From an uncultured Clostridia bacterium (GTDB lineage: Bacteria; Bacillota; Clostridia; Monoglobales; Monoglobaceae): a DNA stretch of 64,000 nt. Positions 32,428 to 41,144 of the stretch are shown in pieces. Position 1 is the first letter of the stretch. Each line of letters starts with the position of its first letter. The position numbers and the translations under genes are program-made. The notes beneath the pieces were generated by a model. That model saw only the letters and a program-made list of their open reading frames with translations, was not told where the DNA came from and ran no database searches. Where the stretch lies: the NCBI GenBank assembly GCA_934454115.1, contig CAKSFQ010000001.1, forward strand, positions 298,149 through 362,148. The letters run 5' to 3'.

Positions 32428-33273
32428 TTATCGGCGCACGGCATCGCAAACAGTAGGGTAAAGCGCCGCTTTATCAAGCGTTCTCTCCAAGTATATTTCA
32501 TCGGCGAGCATTGCCTGATAAATCAGCATGCCAAGCCCGTTCATCGTGGCAAGCCGCCGCTCCTCTGCCGCGTGTAAAAAAGCGGTTTTGTCCGGGCGGT
32601 AAATCAGGTCGGACACAAGCGCATCAGGCGGCAGCGCGTCCAAAAAGGAAACATCCGTATAATCCTCCTTCACGCCCTGCATACCAAGCGGCGTTGCCTG
32701 AATCAAAATATCACAGGTTCGGCAGACGCGCTCTAAATTGTCATATGTCATGGAAAGCGGCGCTGCCGCCTTGCCCGTCTCCCTTTCGGCATCACCGCAA
32801 AGCTGCTCTGCCTGCGACAGAGTACGGTTGAGCACCGTCACCGATGCGGCGCCCTCATAGGATGCCTTTTTTAAAAGCGTCCCGGCAACACCGCCGGCGC
32901 CTAAAATCACCACATTCTTATCGGAAAATGTCCGCCCGATTGCTGCCAGCGCCGCCGTATATCCGGCCGCATCCGTGTTGTAGCCCAAAAGCCGTCCGCT
33001 CTTTTGATGAACGGTGTTCACCGCCTGAAAACGCCGCGCCTCCGTTTCAGTCTCATCAAGATACGGAAGGATATCCTTTTTATGCGGCATTGTCAGGTTA
33101 AACCCTGTCAGCGCCTCTTTTTTTGCGTATTCCAAAAACTGCGGAAGCGCTCCGCGTTTTACTTCGATCTTTTGGTATTCGTACGGCACATGGATTTGGT
33201 CTAAAATCGCGCCGTGCACTATCGGCGACAGGCTGTGTTCGATCGGGTCACCGATCACTGCAAGCTTGATCAT
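32428..33273 (-). CDS. aroE: Shikimate dehydrogenase
   Basis: The 281-residue NADPH enzyme reduces 3-dehydroshikimate to shikimate. GDPIEHSLSPIVHGA (residues 8-22) binds shikimate. NLTMPHKKDIL near 59 has the catalytic Lys, NTDAAGYTAAL near 99 the partner Asp, and the NADP loop ILGAGGVAGTLLKKA follows near 123. The closing NGLGMLIYQA is conserved. Its start overlaps the end of aroQ by 26 bp, tying its translation to that gene. Confidence 0.96.
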   Translation of the reverse strand: MIKLAVIGDPIEHSLSPIVHGAILDQIHVPYEYQKIEVKRGALPQFLEYAKKEALTGFNLTMPHKKDILPYLDETETEARRFQAVNTVHQKSGRLLGYNTDAAGYTAALAAIGRTFSDKNVVILGAGGVAGTLLKKASYEGAASVTVLNRTLSQAEQLCGDAERETGKAAAPLSMTYDNLERVCRTCDILIQATPLGMQGVKEDYTDVSFLDALPPDALVSDLIYRPDKTAFLHAAEERRLATMNGLGMLIYQAMLADEIYLERTLDKAALYPTVCDAVRR

Positions 33274-33706
33274 TGCGCAGCACCTCTTCTAACAAATAGT
33301 CCATGGCAAGCGTATATCCCCGAAATCCCAGGCCGCAGATCTGTCCGATGCAGGCCGGCGCCGTCACCGACTGATGCCGAAACGCGTCCCGTTTATGGAT
33401 ATTGCTCAGATGCACCTCAATACACGGCAGCTTGATCGCCGCCAAGGCGTCATAGATTGCGTAACTGTAATGGGTATACGCGCCAGGATTGATGACAATC
33501 GCGTCACAGCTGCCCAGTGCATGGTGGATAAAATCAATGATTTCACCCTCGCCATTGCTTTGCAGCACAATCACCTCAACCTGATGCGCCGCGCCGTACT
33601 GCTCCAGCTCCTGTTCCAGTGCGCTATAATCCTTTTTTCCATAAACGTCCGGCTCACGAACACCCAGCATATTAAGGTTCGGACCGTTAATCACCATAAT
33701 TTTCAT
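33248..33706 (-). CDS. aroQ: 3-dehydroquinate dehydratase, type II
   Basis: The 152-residue dodecameric type II dehydroquinase does the third shikimate step. The start MVINGPNLNMLGVREPDVYG holds the catalytic Tyr loop. LQSNGEGEIIDFIHHA near residue 50, NPGAYTHYSYAIYDAL near 77 and IEVHLSNIHKRDAFRHQSV near 100 (catalytic His) match the family throughout. It overlaps aroK by 20 bp and aroE by 26 bp, an unusually tight stack. Confidence 0.97.
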   Translation of the reverse strand: MKIMVINGPNLNMLGVREPDVYGKKDYSALEQELEQYGAAHQVEVIVLQSNGEGEIIDFIHHALGSCDAIVINPGAYTHYSYAIYDALAAIKLPCIEVHLSNIHKRDAFRHQSVTAPACIGQICGLGFRGYTLAMDYLLEEVLRNDQACSDR

Positions 33707-34193
33707 GCTCTGCTACCTCCTGCAAGATTTTTTCAACCGTTTCTTCCGGACGCATCACGCCGTCAATCCGAATCGCTGCCCATGCGCAATATAACGGATA
33801 CCGCGCCTGATATAATTGATATAGTCTTTCCTTTCCATCTGCCAAAAGCGGGCGAGAGCTTGTGTCAACGTCCTTAAAAATTTCTTCTAACGGACGGTTT
33901 AAAAAGACCACCTGTCCTCTCTTTGCGATTGGCTCGTTTTCTTTTCGGGTTACAATGCCGCCGCCGGTCGCAATCACACGGCCGCCGCGCACGCAATCTT
34001 CAAACACACGGGTCTCAATTTTCCGAAATCCCTCTTCTTTCTCGTCGGAAAAAATATCCGCGATACTTTTTTTGGCGCACCGTACAATCTCGGCGTCCAC
34101 ATCGACAAACGGACAGCCGAGCCTCTTTGCCAAAATCCTTGCAACTGTGGTCTTTCCCGATCCCGGCATACCGATTAAAATAATATCCTTCAT
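33687..34193 (-). CDS. aroK: Shikimate kinase
   Basis: The 168-residue P-loop kinase phosphorylates shikimate at the 3-hydroxyl. Walker A LIGMPGSGKTTVARIL is at residues 6-21. The shikimate-binding DVDAEI follows near 36, the Arg-containing FRKIETRVFE near 56, and the Walker-B-like VIATGGGIV near 75. RPLLAD near 119 belongs to the lid. It overlaps pheA by 4 bp. Confidence 0.96.
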   Translation of the reverse strand: MKDIILIGMPGSGKTTVARILAKRLGCPFVDVDAEIVRCAKKSIADIFSDEKEEGFRKIETRVFEDCVRGGRVIATGGGIVTRKENEPIAKRGQVVFLNRPLEEIFKDVDTSSRPLLADGKERLYQLYQARYPLYCAWAAIRIDGVMRPEETVEKILQEVAEHENYGD

Positions 34194-35356
34194 AACTGCT
34201 CCGGCTCCTTTACCGATCCTGCCGGATAGTTTCCAAGCAGCTTAAACCGCTGCGTTTCCGCAATCACGGCCTCAGTCACCGATCTGACATGCGGATCAGA
34301 CAGATTTCCGCTGTAGTCCACAAAAAACATGTACGAAAACGGCTGATTGGGGATCGGCCTGGATTCCAGCTTTAAAAGATTCAGTCCGCCCCGCACAAAG
34401 CAGGAAAGCACCCGATAAAGCTCGCCGCATTCGTGCGCTAAGGTAAACGCGATACTGATTTTATTGCATGCCGCACTGTTCTCCGGCCGTTTGGCAACCA
34501 CGGCAAAGCGCGTTGTGTTTCGTGCGCTGGTATTGACATTCTCTTTAAGAACTGTCAACCCGTAGAGTGCCGCGTTCTGCCGTCCGGCAATCGCGGCAAC
34601 GGTCGGATCATCGCTCTCAGCAACCATTCTTGCGCTCATCGCCGTACTGCAGCAGACCTCCTGTCTGACATCGCCCAGGGATTTCAGATAGTCCTTGGAC
34701 TGCAGCAGCCCCTGCTCGTGAGAATACACGGTTTTAATGTCGCCGACTGTGGTTCCCGCCTTGGCAAGCAGACAGTGGCAAATCGGCAGATGCACCTCGC
34801 CGACTATATAGCATCCGCAGCGTTCTAAAAGATCCATCACCTCCGCAATAGCGCCGGTGGACGAATTTTCAATCGGGACAACAGCATAGTCAGCGCGCCG
34901 CTTCTCCAGCGCCGCAAACGCCCCTTCAAAGCTGTCGGCGCAAAACCGCGTCTCACCCTCGCCAAAATATTGGATCGCCGCCGCCTCGCTGTACGAACCC
35001 TTGGTGCCGAAATAGCAAACGGAAGGATGTGCCGCCCGATCCTGAAGCTGCGTAAAATACGCGTAAAACTCTTCTTCCTTTTTTACATCCTTGATTTTCT
35101 TTGCCTGTAAACCGCGGCTGATCGCCATGACCGAGCTGAAAAATTCGTACACTGCCTCGTCATAGCCGGGTTTTGTCAAAAGCGCCTGTTTTTCTTTGAG
35201 CACCTGCTTTTCCCGTGCGGCGTCCAAAACAGGCAGCCCGTTCTCCATTTTATAGTCCGCGACCGCACCGCAAAGCTCCATCCGCTCGATAAAAAGGGGA
35301 AGCAGCTGCCGATCGATGCGATCAATTTCGTCTCTGAGTTCTCTTAAATCTCTCAC
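34190..35356 (-). CDS. pheA: Bifunctional chorismate mutase/prephenate dehydratase
   Basis: The 388-residue P-protein converts chorismate to prephenate and on to phenylpyruvate. The AroQ-class mutase helix bundle (1-90) starts LRELRDEIDRIDRQLLPLFIERMEL. The dehydratase domain (about 110-290) opens YFGTKGSYSEAAA and carries the catalytic NTTRFAVVAKR. The C-terminal ACT domain (about 300-380) contains ESRPIPNQPFSYMFFVD, the ESRP motif that binds Phe for feedback inhibition. The start is GTG, overlapping the aroC TAG by one base with AGGAG upstream. It ends 4 bp inside aroK. Confidence 0.95.
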   Translation of the reverse strand: MRDLRELRDEIDRIDRQLLPLFIERMELCGAVADYKMENGLPVLDAAREKQVLKEKQALLTKPGYDEAVYEFFSSVMAISRGLQAKKIKDVKKEEEFYAYFTQLQDRAAHPSVCYFGTKGSYSEAAAIQYFGEGETRFCADSFEGAFAALEKRRADYAVVPIENSSTGAIAEVMDLLERCGCYIVGEVHLPICHCLLAKAGTTVGDIKTVYSHEQGLLQSKDYLKSLGDVRQEVCCSTAMSARMVAESDDPTVAAIAGRQNAALYGLTVLKENVNTSARNTTRFAVVAKRPENSAACNKISIAFTLAHECGELYRVLSCFVRGGLNLLKLESRPIPNQPFSYMFFVDYSGNLSDPHVRSVTEAVIAETQRFKLLGNYPAGSVKEPEQL

Positions 35357-36438
35357 TAAAATCTCTCCTGCCTGCTACTTAGCATATCCAAAACCGCGAT
35401 TGCAGCGCCGGCCTCCACCACCGGTACCGCGCGGTGCACAATACAGGGATCGTGCCGTCCGTGAATCGAAAGTTCTGTGTTTTCCATGGTTTTGATGTTC
35501 ACCGTCTGCTGCGGCTTTGCAATGGACGGCGTCGGCTTTACCGCAACCGTAAAGACAATCGGCATTGCATTGGTGATACCGCCGTTAATCCCGGCGTTAT
35601 GGTTGGTTTTTGTCCTGACGATGCCATCCTCAGTATAAAAGGCATCGTTAGCCTCGCTGCCGGTCATTGCGGCAAAGTGAAAGCCCTCGCCGAACGCAAC
35701 CCCCTTCACTGCCGGAATGGAAAACATCATCGAGGAAATCCGGCTCTCTGCCGATCCGAAAAACGGATCGCCCAGCCCTGCCGGGATCCCGATTATGCCG
35801 CATTCAATCACGCCGCCGACGGAATCGAGTTCTTGTTTCTTTTCTAAAATATAGGCCTGCATTGCCGCGGCGCTTTCTTCACTTTGCGTCGGAAATGCAC
35901 AGTCTTTCAGTTTTTGCAGGGTTTCTTTTGACAGATGCACCGCGTCAAACGGCGTATCCTCGATCATGCCAAGCGTTTTGATATGCGCCCCGATCACGAT
36001 GCCGTGCTCGAATAAAACCTGCTTTGCCACCGCGCCGGCAAACACCAGCGGCGCTGTGATTCTACCGGAAAAATGACCGCCGCCGCGCCAGTCATGCGCG
36101 CTGCCGTACTTGACAAACCCGGTATAGTCCGCATGTCCCGGCCGCAACAGCTCCGGCGTGTAGTCCTTGGATCGCATATTGGTGTTAAAAATCACACCGG
36201 CAAGCGGTGTGCCGGTCGTTCTGCCCTGGAAAAAGCCGGACAGAATCCGCACCCGATCCGCCTCGCTGCGCGCTGTCGACATGGCATTTCTGCCCGGCGC
36301 ACGCCGCTGCATCTCCCGCTCAATTTCTTCCATATCCAGTTCTGTCCCGGCCGGAATCCCGTCTATGACAACGCCGATTCCCTCGCCGTGCGATTCTCCG
36401 AAAATACTGATTTTGATTCGCTCGCCCCAGGTGTTCAT
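35356..36438 (-). CDS. aroC: Chorismate synthase
   Basis: The 360-residue FMN-dependent enzyme makes chorismate from EPSP. All three family signatures are present: GESHGEGIGVVIDGIPAG near residue 14, the GHADYTGFVKYGSAHDWRGGGHFSGRIT region near 105-135, and RTKTNHNAGINGGITNAMPIVFTVAVKPTPSI near 270. HDPCIVHRAVPVVEA closes the active site. The start lies 24 bp after aroA. Confidence 0.97.
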   Translation of the reverse strand: MNTWGERIKISIFGESHGEGIGVVIDGIPAGTELDMEEIEREMQRRAPGRNAMSTARSEADRVRILSGFFQGRTTGTPLAGVIFNTNMRSKDYTPELLRPGHADYTGFVKYGSAHDWRGGGHFSGRITAPLVFAGAVAKQVLFEHGIVIGAHIKTLGMIEDTPFDAVHLSKETLQKLKDCAFPTQSEESAAAMQAYILEKKQELDSVGGVIECGIIGIPAGLGDPFFGSAESRISSMMFSIPAVKGVAFGEGFHFAAMTGSEANDAFYTEDGIVRTKTNHNAGINGGITNAMPIVFTVAVKPTPSIAKPQQTVNIKTMENTELSIHGRHDPCIVHRAVPVVEAGAAIAVLDMLSSRQERF

Positions 36439-36462
36439 CTTATCGCCGCCCTTCTTCGGTTT

Positions 36463-37740
36463 CTACTTCGTTTTGCTCTGCTGCAAAGCCCGGTATACTG
36501 CAAAAAAATCGGGATAGGATTTCTTTACCGCCTCTTTGGCGCCGGTCAGCGTAACCGCGCCCTCACAGCGGCAGGCCGCGATCGAGAGCGCCATCGCGAT
36601 GCGGTGATCGTTCCATGCAGACACTGTCTCGCCGTGCAGCGTCTGGCTTCCCTCAATGGTTAAAGAATCCGTTCCCTCTTTGACACGCGCGCCCAATCGG
36701 CTAAGCTCCGACGCGATTGCCGCCAGGCGGTCGCTCTCTTTCATGCGTAGTCTCCCTGCGTTGATGATACGGCTCTCGCCTCTTAAAAAGGCGCAAAGCA
36801 CCGCCAGGATCGGAACCAAATCCGGGATCTCTCCGGCGTCAATTTCAATTCCGCGCATCGTGGCGGTCGGTTCCGCTCTCACACTGCCGTCTGAAAATCT
36901 TGTTAATTTTGCGCCGGTCTTTTCAATCAAAGAAAGAATCTTTCGATCGCCCTGCAGGCTGTCCGACCGCAAGCCCTTGCACCGAACGTCACATCCCAGT
37001 GCGCCGGCAACCAAAAAGAATGCCGCCTGGGAATAATCCGCCTCTACGGTATAAGGGCACGCGCGGTATGCTTGTCCGCCGGGGATCTGAAACCGCCGAT
37101 AATTTTCATGGGTCACCGAAATCCCAAAGTCTTTTAGCACCGAAAGCGTCAAATCCAGATAGGCCTTTGACTCCATCTCGGTCGTGATCTCAATCATGCT
37201 ATCGCCCAAAAGCATTGGCAGCGCAAACAAAAGCCCCGACACAAACTGCGAGCTGACGTTGCCCGGCAGCGCATAGTGCCCGGCAGAGAGCGTGCCGCTG
37301 ACGCGCAAGCGGTCACCCTCCATGTGATAGGAGATTCCCTTCTTGTCAAAAATGGAAAAATACGGCGTTTGCGGCCGCTGCATCAAGCGTCCCTTTCCCA
37401 CAAAGGTAACGGTCTTTGCGCAGAGCAGCGCCAACGGAATCAAAAACCGCAGGGTCGATCCGCTCTCTTCGCAGCAAAGCACCGCCTCTTTTTTTATTCT
37501 GCGCTGCGCCGTCCTTTCAAATACGACCGTATGCTCTTTTTCGTCCACAGAGAACGCGGTGCCGAGCGCCTTCATGCATCTAAGCGTTGCCAAGATGTCC
37601 TTTGATGGCGCGATATTCCGGATTCGGCATGTCTCACGTGAGAGCGCCGCCGCAATGATGGCGCGGTGCGCAACGCTCTTTGATGGCGGAACCTGTACGG
37701 TACCGCGCAGCATATTAGGGTCAATGGTTAAAACGTCCAT
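36463..37740 (-). CDS. aroA: 3-phosphoshikimate 1-carboxyvinyltransferase (EPSP synthase)
   Basis: This 425-residue two-domain enzyme joins phosphoenolpyruvate to shikimate-3-phosphate. The start VPPSKSVAHRAIIAAAL holds the conserved Lys and Ser. EESGSTLRFLIPLALL near 90 is the NAGTxxR-type signature in the variant form (SGSTLR) common in Firmicutes. RMKESDRLAAIASEL near 340 and WNDHRIAMAL near 380 complete the site. The variant at the PEP loop may affect glyphosate sensitivity, but class cannot be assigned by eye. It lies between aroB and aroC. Confidence 0.95.
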   Translation of the reverse strand: MDVLTIDPNMLRGTVQVPPSKSVAHRAIIAAALSRETCRIRNIAPSKDILATLRCMKALGTAFSVDEKEHTVVFERTAQRRIKKEAVLCCEESGSTLRFLIPLALLCAKTVTFVGKGRLMQRPQTPYFSIFDKKGISYHMEGDRLRVSGTLSAGHYALPGNVSSQFVSGLLFALPMLLGDSMIEITTEMESKAYLDLTLSVLKDFGISVTHENYRRFQIPGGQAYRACPYTVEADYSQAAFFLVAGALGCDVRCKGLRSDSLQGDRKILSLIEKTGAKLTRFSDGSVRAEPTATMRGIEIDAGEIPDLVPILAVLCAFLRGESRIINAGRLRMKESDRLAAIASELSRLGARVKEGTDSLTIEGSQTLHGETVSAWNDHRIAMALSIAACRCEGAVTLTGAKEAVKKSYPDFFAVYRALQQSKTK

Positions 37741-37755
37741 GGTTTCCTCCCAATC

Positions 37756-38811
37756 TTACGACAAAGCAAATTCGTCCTTATCCACCTTTTTCACCAGAAC
37801 CGATCCGATTTCTTTCAATAAAATCAGATTGATTTTGCCGCCCTCTCCCTTTTTATCGACAGAGACGGCCTCTTGCAGCGTCTTGGCGGTCAATTCGGTA
37901 CGGATCGGCAGCCCAAACTGGGTGAGCAGCTTTTCCATCCGCTCCCGCGTGCCGGGCGCGGTGATATGGCATTTTTCGCCCCACGCACAAGCCATCACCA
38001 TGCCGATTGCCACCGCCTCGCCGTGCGTATAGGTTTGGTAAGCATACTGCTTCTCTATGGCGTGGCCGAAGGTATGTCCAAAGTTTAAAATCATCCTGCT
38101 GCCGGTGTCATGCTCATCCTCTTCGACCACCCGGCGTTTGATATCACAACTAGTATACACGATTTCTGGAATTTTTGCAAACAATTCTTCCCGGCATTTG
38201 ATCTGCTCCAGCATTGCAAAAAATTCCGCGTTCCGGATCGCCCCGTACTTGATCACCTCCGCCATGCCGTCCGCCAGGTTGCGAACCGGCAGAGTCTCTA
38301 AGCACGAGGGGTCCATCAGCACCATTTTGGGCTGATAAAACGCGCCGACCAGGTTTTTCCCTTTGGGAAGATCAATGGCAACCTTGCCGCCCACGCTGGA
38401 ATCAACCTGCGCCAAAATGGTGGTGGGAATCTGCACAAACGGGATACCGCGCAGCAGTGTCGCCGCCGCGAATCCGGCAAGATCGCCCACAACGCCGCCG
38501 CCCAAGGCAATCACAAGATCCGTCCTCGTCATGCCAAAATCCAGCATCTCGTCATAGAGCATAAAAAGCTGTTTTTGATCCTTGCTCTCCTCTCCTGCCG
38601 GAATCTGACAGGTATGCACCAAATACCCTGCCTCCTCCAGCGAGGCACGCAAAACGCCGGCATAGAGAGGGCCGACATTGCTGTCCGTGATAATGGTAAT
38701 TTTTTCTCCCTGATATACGGTACGGATTTCTTCTCCGGCGCGGCGGAGCAAGCCGTGTTCGATACGGATGTCATAGGACCGTCCGGGAAGATTGACACGC
38801 AGGTTTTTCAT
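37756..38811 (-). CDS. aroB: 3-dehydroquinate synthase
   Basis: The 351-residue NAD- and metal-dependent enzyme makes 3-dehydroquinate from DAHP. The NAD-binding ALGGGVVGDLAGFAAATLLRGIPFVQIPTTILAQVDSSVGGK region (from about residue 100) is fully conserved. The metal ligands lie in ADGMAEVIKYG near 185 and LNFGHTFGHAIE near 240. Start 38811 follows AGGTG at 6 bases; a GTG three codons upstream overlaps that site. It lies 5 bp after tyrA. Confidence 0.96.
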   Translation of the reverse strand: MKNLRVNLPGRSYDIRIEHGLLRRAGEEIRTVYQGEKITIITDSNVGPLYAGVLRASLEEAGYLVHTCQIPAGEESKDQKQLFMLYDEMLDFGMTRTDLVIALGGGVVGDLAGFAAATLLRGIPFVQIPTTILAQVDSSVGGKVAIDLPKGKNLVGAFYQPKMVLMDPSCLETLPVRNLADGMAEVIKYGAIRNAEFFAMLEQIKCREELFAKIPEIVYTSCDIKRRVVEEDEHDTGSRMILNFGHTFGHAIEKQYAYQTYTHGEAVAIGMVMACAWGEKCHITAPGTRERMEKLLTQFGLPIRTELTAKTLQEAVSVDKKGEGGKINLILLKEIGSVLVKKVDKDEFALS

Positions 38812-38816
38812 TTTGT

Positions 38817-39707
38817 TCACCTATCTTTTCTGTTTTCCTGATACAATATTTCGGGTTCTGCCTGCTGCATGACCTCTTTATTTTCTGCTGCCGTCTTTAA
38901 AAGCGCCGAAAGCGCCGCTGCATCGCCCGTCTCGATCGCCGTCCGAAGTCGGTTTAAACTGTTTTGGTAGCGGTCAAGTTCTAAAATCACATTCTCCCGA
39001 TTGGACAGAAACAGTTCTGTCCACAGTTTGGGATTAATTTTCGCAATTCTGGTACAGTCCCGAAATGCGCCGGCCGTATAGGCACGGTTCATCGCGTGCG
39101 GAAAGTCCAGGCAGAGTCCTGCCGCCGCAAGGTGCATCAGATCACTGGTATAGGCGATGATACGGTCGTGTTCCTTGCAGTCGGCCGCGGTAATCCGTGT
39201 CGCGCCGATATAATGCGCCATCTCGGCCACCAGAGCAACGCTCTCCTCCTTTGCGTGCTCCATCGGCGTAATGATAAAGCCCGTCATCCAGAAAAGCTCC
39301 GCACTGGCATAGGAAAAACCGCTGTTCTCCGTCCCGGCCATGGGATGGCCGCCCACGTAATCCACGCCGCTTGGGAGCAGCTTTGCCATACCGGCCGCCA
39401 CCTCACACTTGATGCCGCAAACGTCCGTTACCACAGTCCCCGGCCGAAAGGCGTTCCGGTTTTCCTGCACAATCTTTAAAATAGCTTCCGGATAAACGCA
39501 TAAAACAACAAGGTTTGCATCCTTGATTGCCTCTGCCGGATCTCCCACCACGCGGGAGAACACTTTACTCTTCTCCGCTGCCGCTCTGGTCTTTGGATCA
39601 ATGTCACAGCCAATGATTTCGGCATCGTGAAATCCGCGCAGCGCCATTGCAAGGGAGCCGCCGATCATCCCAAGGCCGATCACGGCAACACGAAAATGTT
39701 CTTCCAT
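38817..39707 (-). CDS. tyrA: Prephenate dehydrogenase
   Basis: The 296-residue NAD-dependent enzyme decarboxylates prephenate to 4-hydroxyphenylpyruvate for tyrosine. VIGLGMIGGSLAMALRG (from residue 9) binds NAD. VTDVCGIKCEV near 100 and GGHPMAGTENSGFSYA near 125 (catalytic His) are family marks, followed by the helical dimer domain. No ACT domain is present, so the feedback site is not obvious. Start 39707 follows AAGGAG at 8 bases. The 97-bp gap to aroF contains an R2-like segment at 39739-39770. Confidence 0.93.
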   Translation of the reverse strand: MEEHFRVAVIGLGMIGGSLAMALRGFHDAEIIGCDIDPKTRAAAEKSKVFSRVVGDPAEAIKDANLVVLCVYPEAILKIVQENRNAFRPGTVVTDVCGIKCEVAAGMAKLLPSGVDYVGGHPMAGTENSGFSYASAELFWMTGFIITPMEHAKEESVALVAEMAHYIGATRITAADCKEHDRIIAYTSDLMHLAAAGLCLDFPHAMNRAYTAGAFRDCTRIAKINPKLWTELFLSNRENVILELDRYQNSLNRLRTAIETGDAAALSALLKTAAENKEVMQQAEPEILYQENRKDR

Positions 39708-39804
39708 CTGATATTCTCCTTTCGTCGAAAGAGAGTCATCCGAACCCCGATTTTGGGAGGCGGATTTCCGCTTTCGCTGCGTTAAAATACCCGTCACCCT
39801 TCGG

Positions 39805-40821
39805 CTAAACTGCGATGCCAAGGCTCTCCCCGGTCTTTCCCAGCTTGTTCATCAAATCGTCAAACTGATTAAGATTCAGCGACTGTGCTCCGTCGCACAA
39901 GGCTTTCTCCGGGCAGTTGTGCACTTCGACAATCAGTCCGTCCGCGCCGACCGCCATCGCAGCCAGAGACAGCGGTTCTACCATCCAGCTCATTCCGGCC
40001 GAGTGCGACGGATCAACAATCACAGGAAGATGGCTCAGCCGCTTTACCGCCGGAATCGCACTGAGATCCAGCGTGTTTCTGGTATAGGTCTCAAAGGTGC
40101 GGATGCCGCGCTCGCACAAAATCACATTGGGATTGCCGCCGGCCAGGATATATTCCGCCGACATCAGCCATTCCTCAATGGTTGCGGACAAACCGCGCTT
40201 TAACAAAATCGGCTTGCTGCATTTGCCAAGCTCCTTAAGCAGATCAAAGTTTTGCATGTTTCTTGCGCCGACCTGAATCAGATCAACGTCACGTTCAAAG
40301 ATCTCTGCCAGCGCCGGAGACATGATCTCCGTCACGATCGGAAGCCCGGTTTCCGCTTTTGCCTTCTTTAAAAGCTCCAGCCCGGCAAGCTCTAAGCCCT
40401 GAAAAGAATACGGCGAGGTTCTGGGCTTAAATGCGCCGCCGCGCAGCAGCATGGCTCCTCTTTCCTTCACGCCGTTTGCTACGGTTAAAATCTGCTTTTC
40501 ATTCTCCACCGAACAAGGCCCCGCAATCACCGTAAAGGTGTTTTCCGCACCAATCTTCGCGTCACCTACCGAGACCACGGTGCGATCCGGATGGAACTTT
40601 TTGCTTGCCTTTTTAAACGGCTCGGCAATCCGCATCACCCGATCTACATGCCGGTTCAGCATCAGCGTATCCGGGTCGATCCGGCTGGTATCGCCCAAAA
40701 GCCCCAGCACGGTACAGTCAACGCCCTCGTTCACCATGACGTCCAGTCCCATATCCTTGATATAGGATATCATCTTTTCCACATCGTCCTGCGATGTGCG
40801 CGGTTTCATAATTACAACCAT
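39805..40821 (-). CDS. aroF: DAHP synthase with N-terminal ferredoxin-like regulatory domain
   Basis: This 338-residue enzyme catalyses the first shikimate step, joining PEP and erythrose-4-phosphate. The N-terminal 70 residues (MVVIMKPRTSQDDVEKMISYI) form the ferredoxin-like domain that gives Tyr/Phe inhibition in Thermotoga-type enzymes. The barrel follows, with AGPCSVENEKQIL near 95, RGGAFKPRTSPYSFQG near 125, QVGARNMQNFDLLKELG near 185 and VDPSHSAGMSW near 270. Start 40821 follows GGAGG at 8 bases. It is the first enzyme gene of the operon, directly after the leader-peptide attenuator. Confidence 0.95.
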   Translation of the reverse strand: MVVIMKPRTSQDDVEKMISYIKDMGLDVMVNEGVDCTVLGLLGDTSRIDPDTLMLNRHVDRVMRIAEPFKKASKKFHPDRTVVSVGDAKIGAENTFTVIAGPCSVENEKQILTVANGVKERGAMLLRGGAFKPRTSPYSFQGLELAGLELLKKAKAETGLPIVTEIMSPALAEIFERDVDLIQVGARNMQNFDLLKELGKCSKPILLKRGLSATIEEWLMSAEYILAGGNPNVILCERGIRTFETYTRNTLDLSAIPAVKRLSHLPVIVDPSHSAGMSWMVEPLSLAAMAVGADGLIVEVHNCPEKALCDGAQSLNLNQFDDLMNKLGKTGESLGIAV

Positions 40822-40908
40822 TTTAAATGCCTCCTCCGGGTCTTTGGCACACAGAAATGAACCCAATCGATATGGACTTCGTGTGTCTGCGCCCTGTTTT
40901 CTTCATAG

Positions 40909-40938
40909 AAAAAAGGCAGGTTCCTTTGAACCCGCCCT
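40909..40938 (-). terminator. Attenuator terminator upstream of aroF
   Basis: On the minus strand GGCGGGTTC pairs with GAACCTGCC (9 bp, one G-U) around an AAAG loop, followed by six T. It lies about 30 nt after the leader-peptide stop and 87 bp before aroF, so it must be read through to express the operon from the upstream promoter. Confidence 0.85.
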
Positions 40939-40994
40939 TTTTATTTTACATTCATAAAATATCGACTTACGCAGCAAGTCCAGGCTCAAAGGAA
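40915..40994 (-). promoter_or_regulatory. Mutually exclusive antiterminator/terminator region of the aro operon
   Basis: A segment inside the leader-peptide coding region (minus strand TTCCTTTGAGCC, 40983-40994) can pair over 12 continuous positions, with one G-U, with the terminator's 5' arm and loop (TTCAAAGGAA region, 40921-40932). The two helices cannot form together. A ribosome reaching the leader stop would cover the first segment and allow termination. A ribosome stalled at the Phe/Tyr run would leave it free to form the antiterminator. This is the classic arrangement of amino-acid-operon attenuation. Confidence 0.75.
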
Positions 40995-41095
40995 GTTTTC
41001 AAATCATTCATAGCAAAATAGCCGTAGCCAAAAAAGCTAAAGCTAAAGACAAAATAATATGCTGCGGACGCTATGATGTGTTTTAACCCGTTCAT
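40967..41095 (-). CDS. Aromatic-rich leader peptide of the aro operon
   Basis: A 42-codon ORF lies between a strong promoter and an intrinsic terminator. Residues 13-27 (YYFVFSFSFFGYGYF) contain four Tyr and six Phe. The start ATG is preceded by AGAGGA at 8-9 bases. Start codons further upstream in frame precede or overlap the promoter and would not be on the transcript. Its codons for T-S-F-E-P form the antiterminator strand. The peptide is hydrophobic enough to be read as a small membrane protein, but the pairing pattern and the aro genes downstream favour a leader peptide sensing Phe and Tyr tRNA charging. Confidence 0.8.
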   Translation of the reverse strand: MNGLKHIIASAAYYFVFSFSFFGYGYFAMNDLKTSFEPGLAA

Positions 41096-41144
41096 GCCTG
41101 TAATTCCTCTCTGCGTTTTTTGATCTTGCAAAATCATTACAGGC

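Noticed and set aside
40967-41095. The 42-residue ORF as an independent small membrane protein
   Set aside because: It is hydrophobic enough, but its 3' codons form the antiterminator strand and it lies between the aro promoter and terminator, which a chance membrane peptide would not explain.
40822-41140. T-box or TRAP-type control of the aro operon
   Set aside because: No T-box bulge sequence (UGGN with GGUGGNACC-type context), no long stem I and no run of GAG/UAG triplets is seen; a translated aromatic-rich ORF explains the region better.
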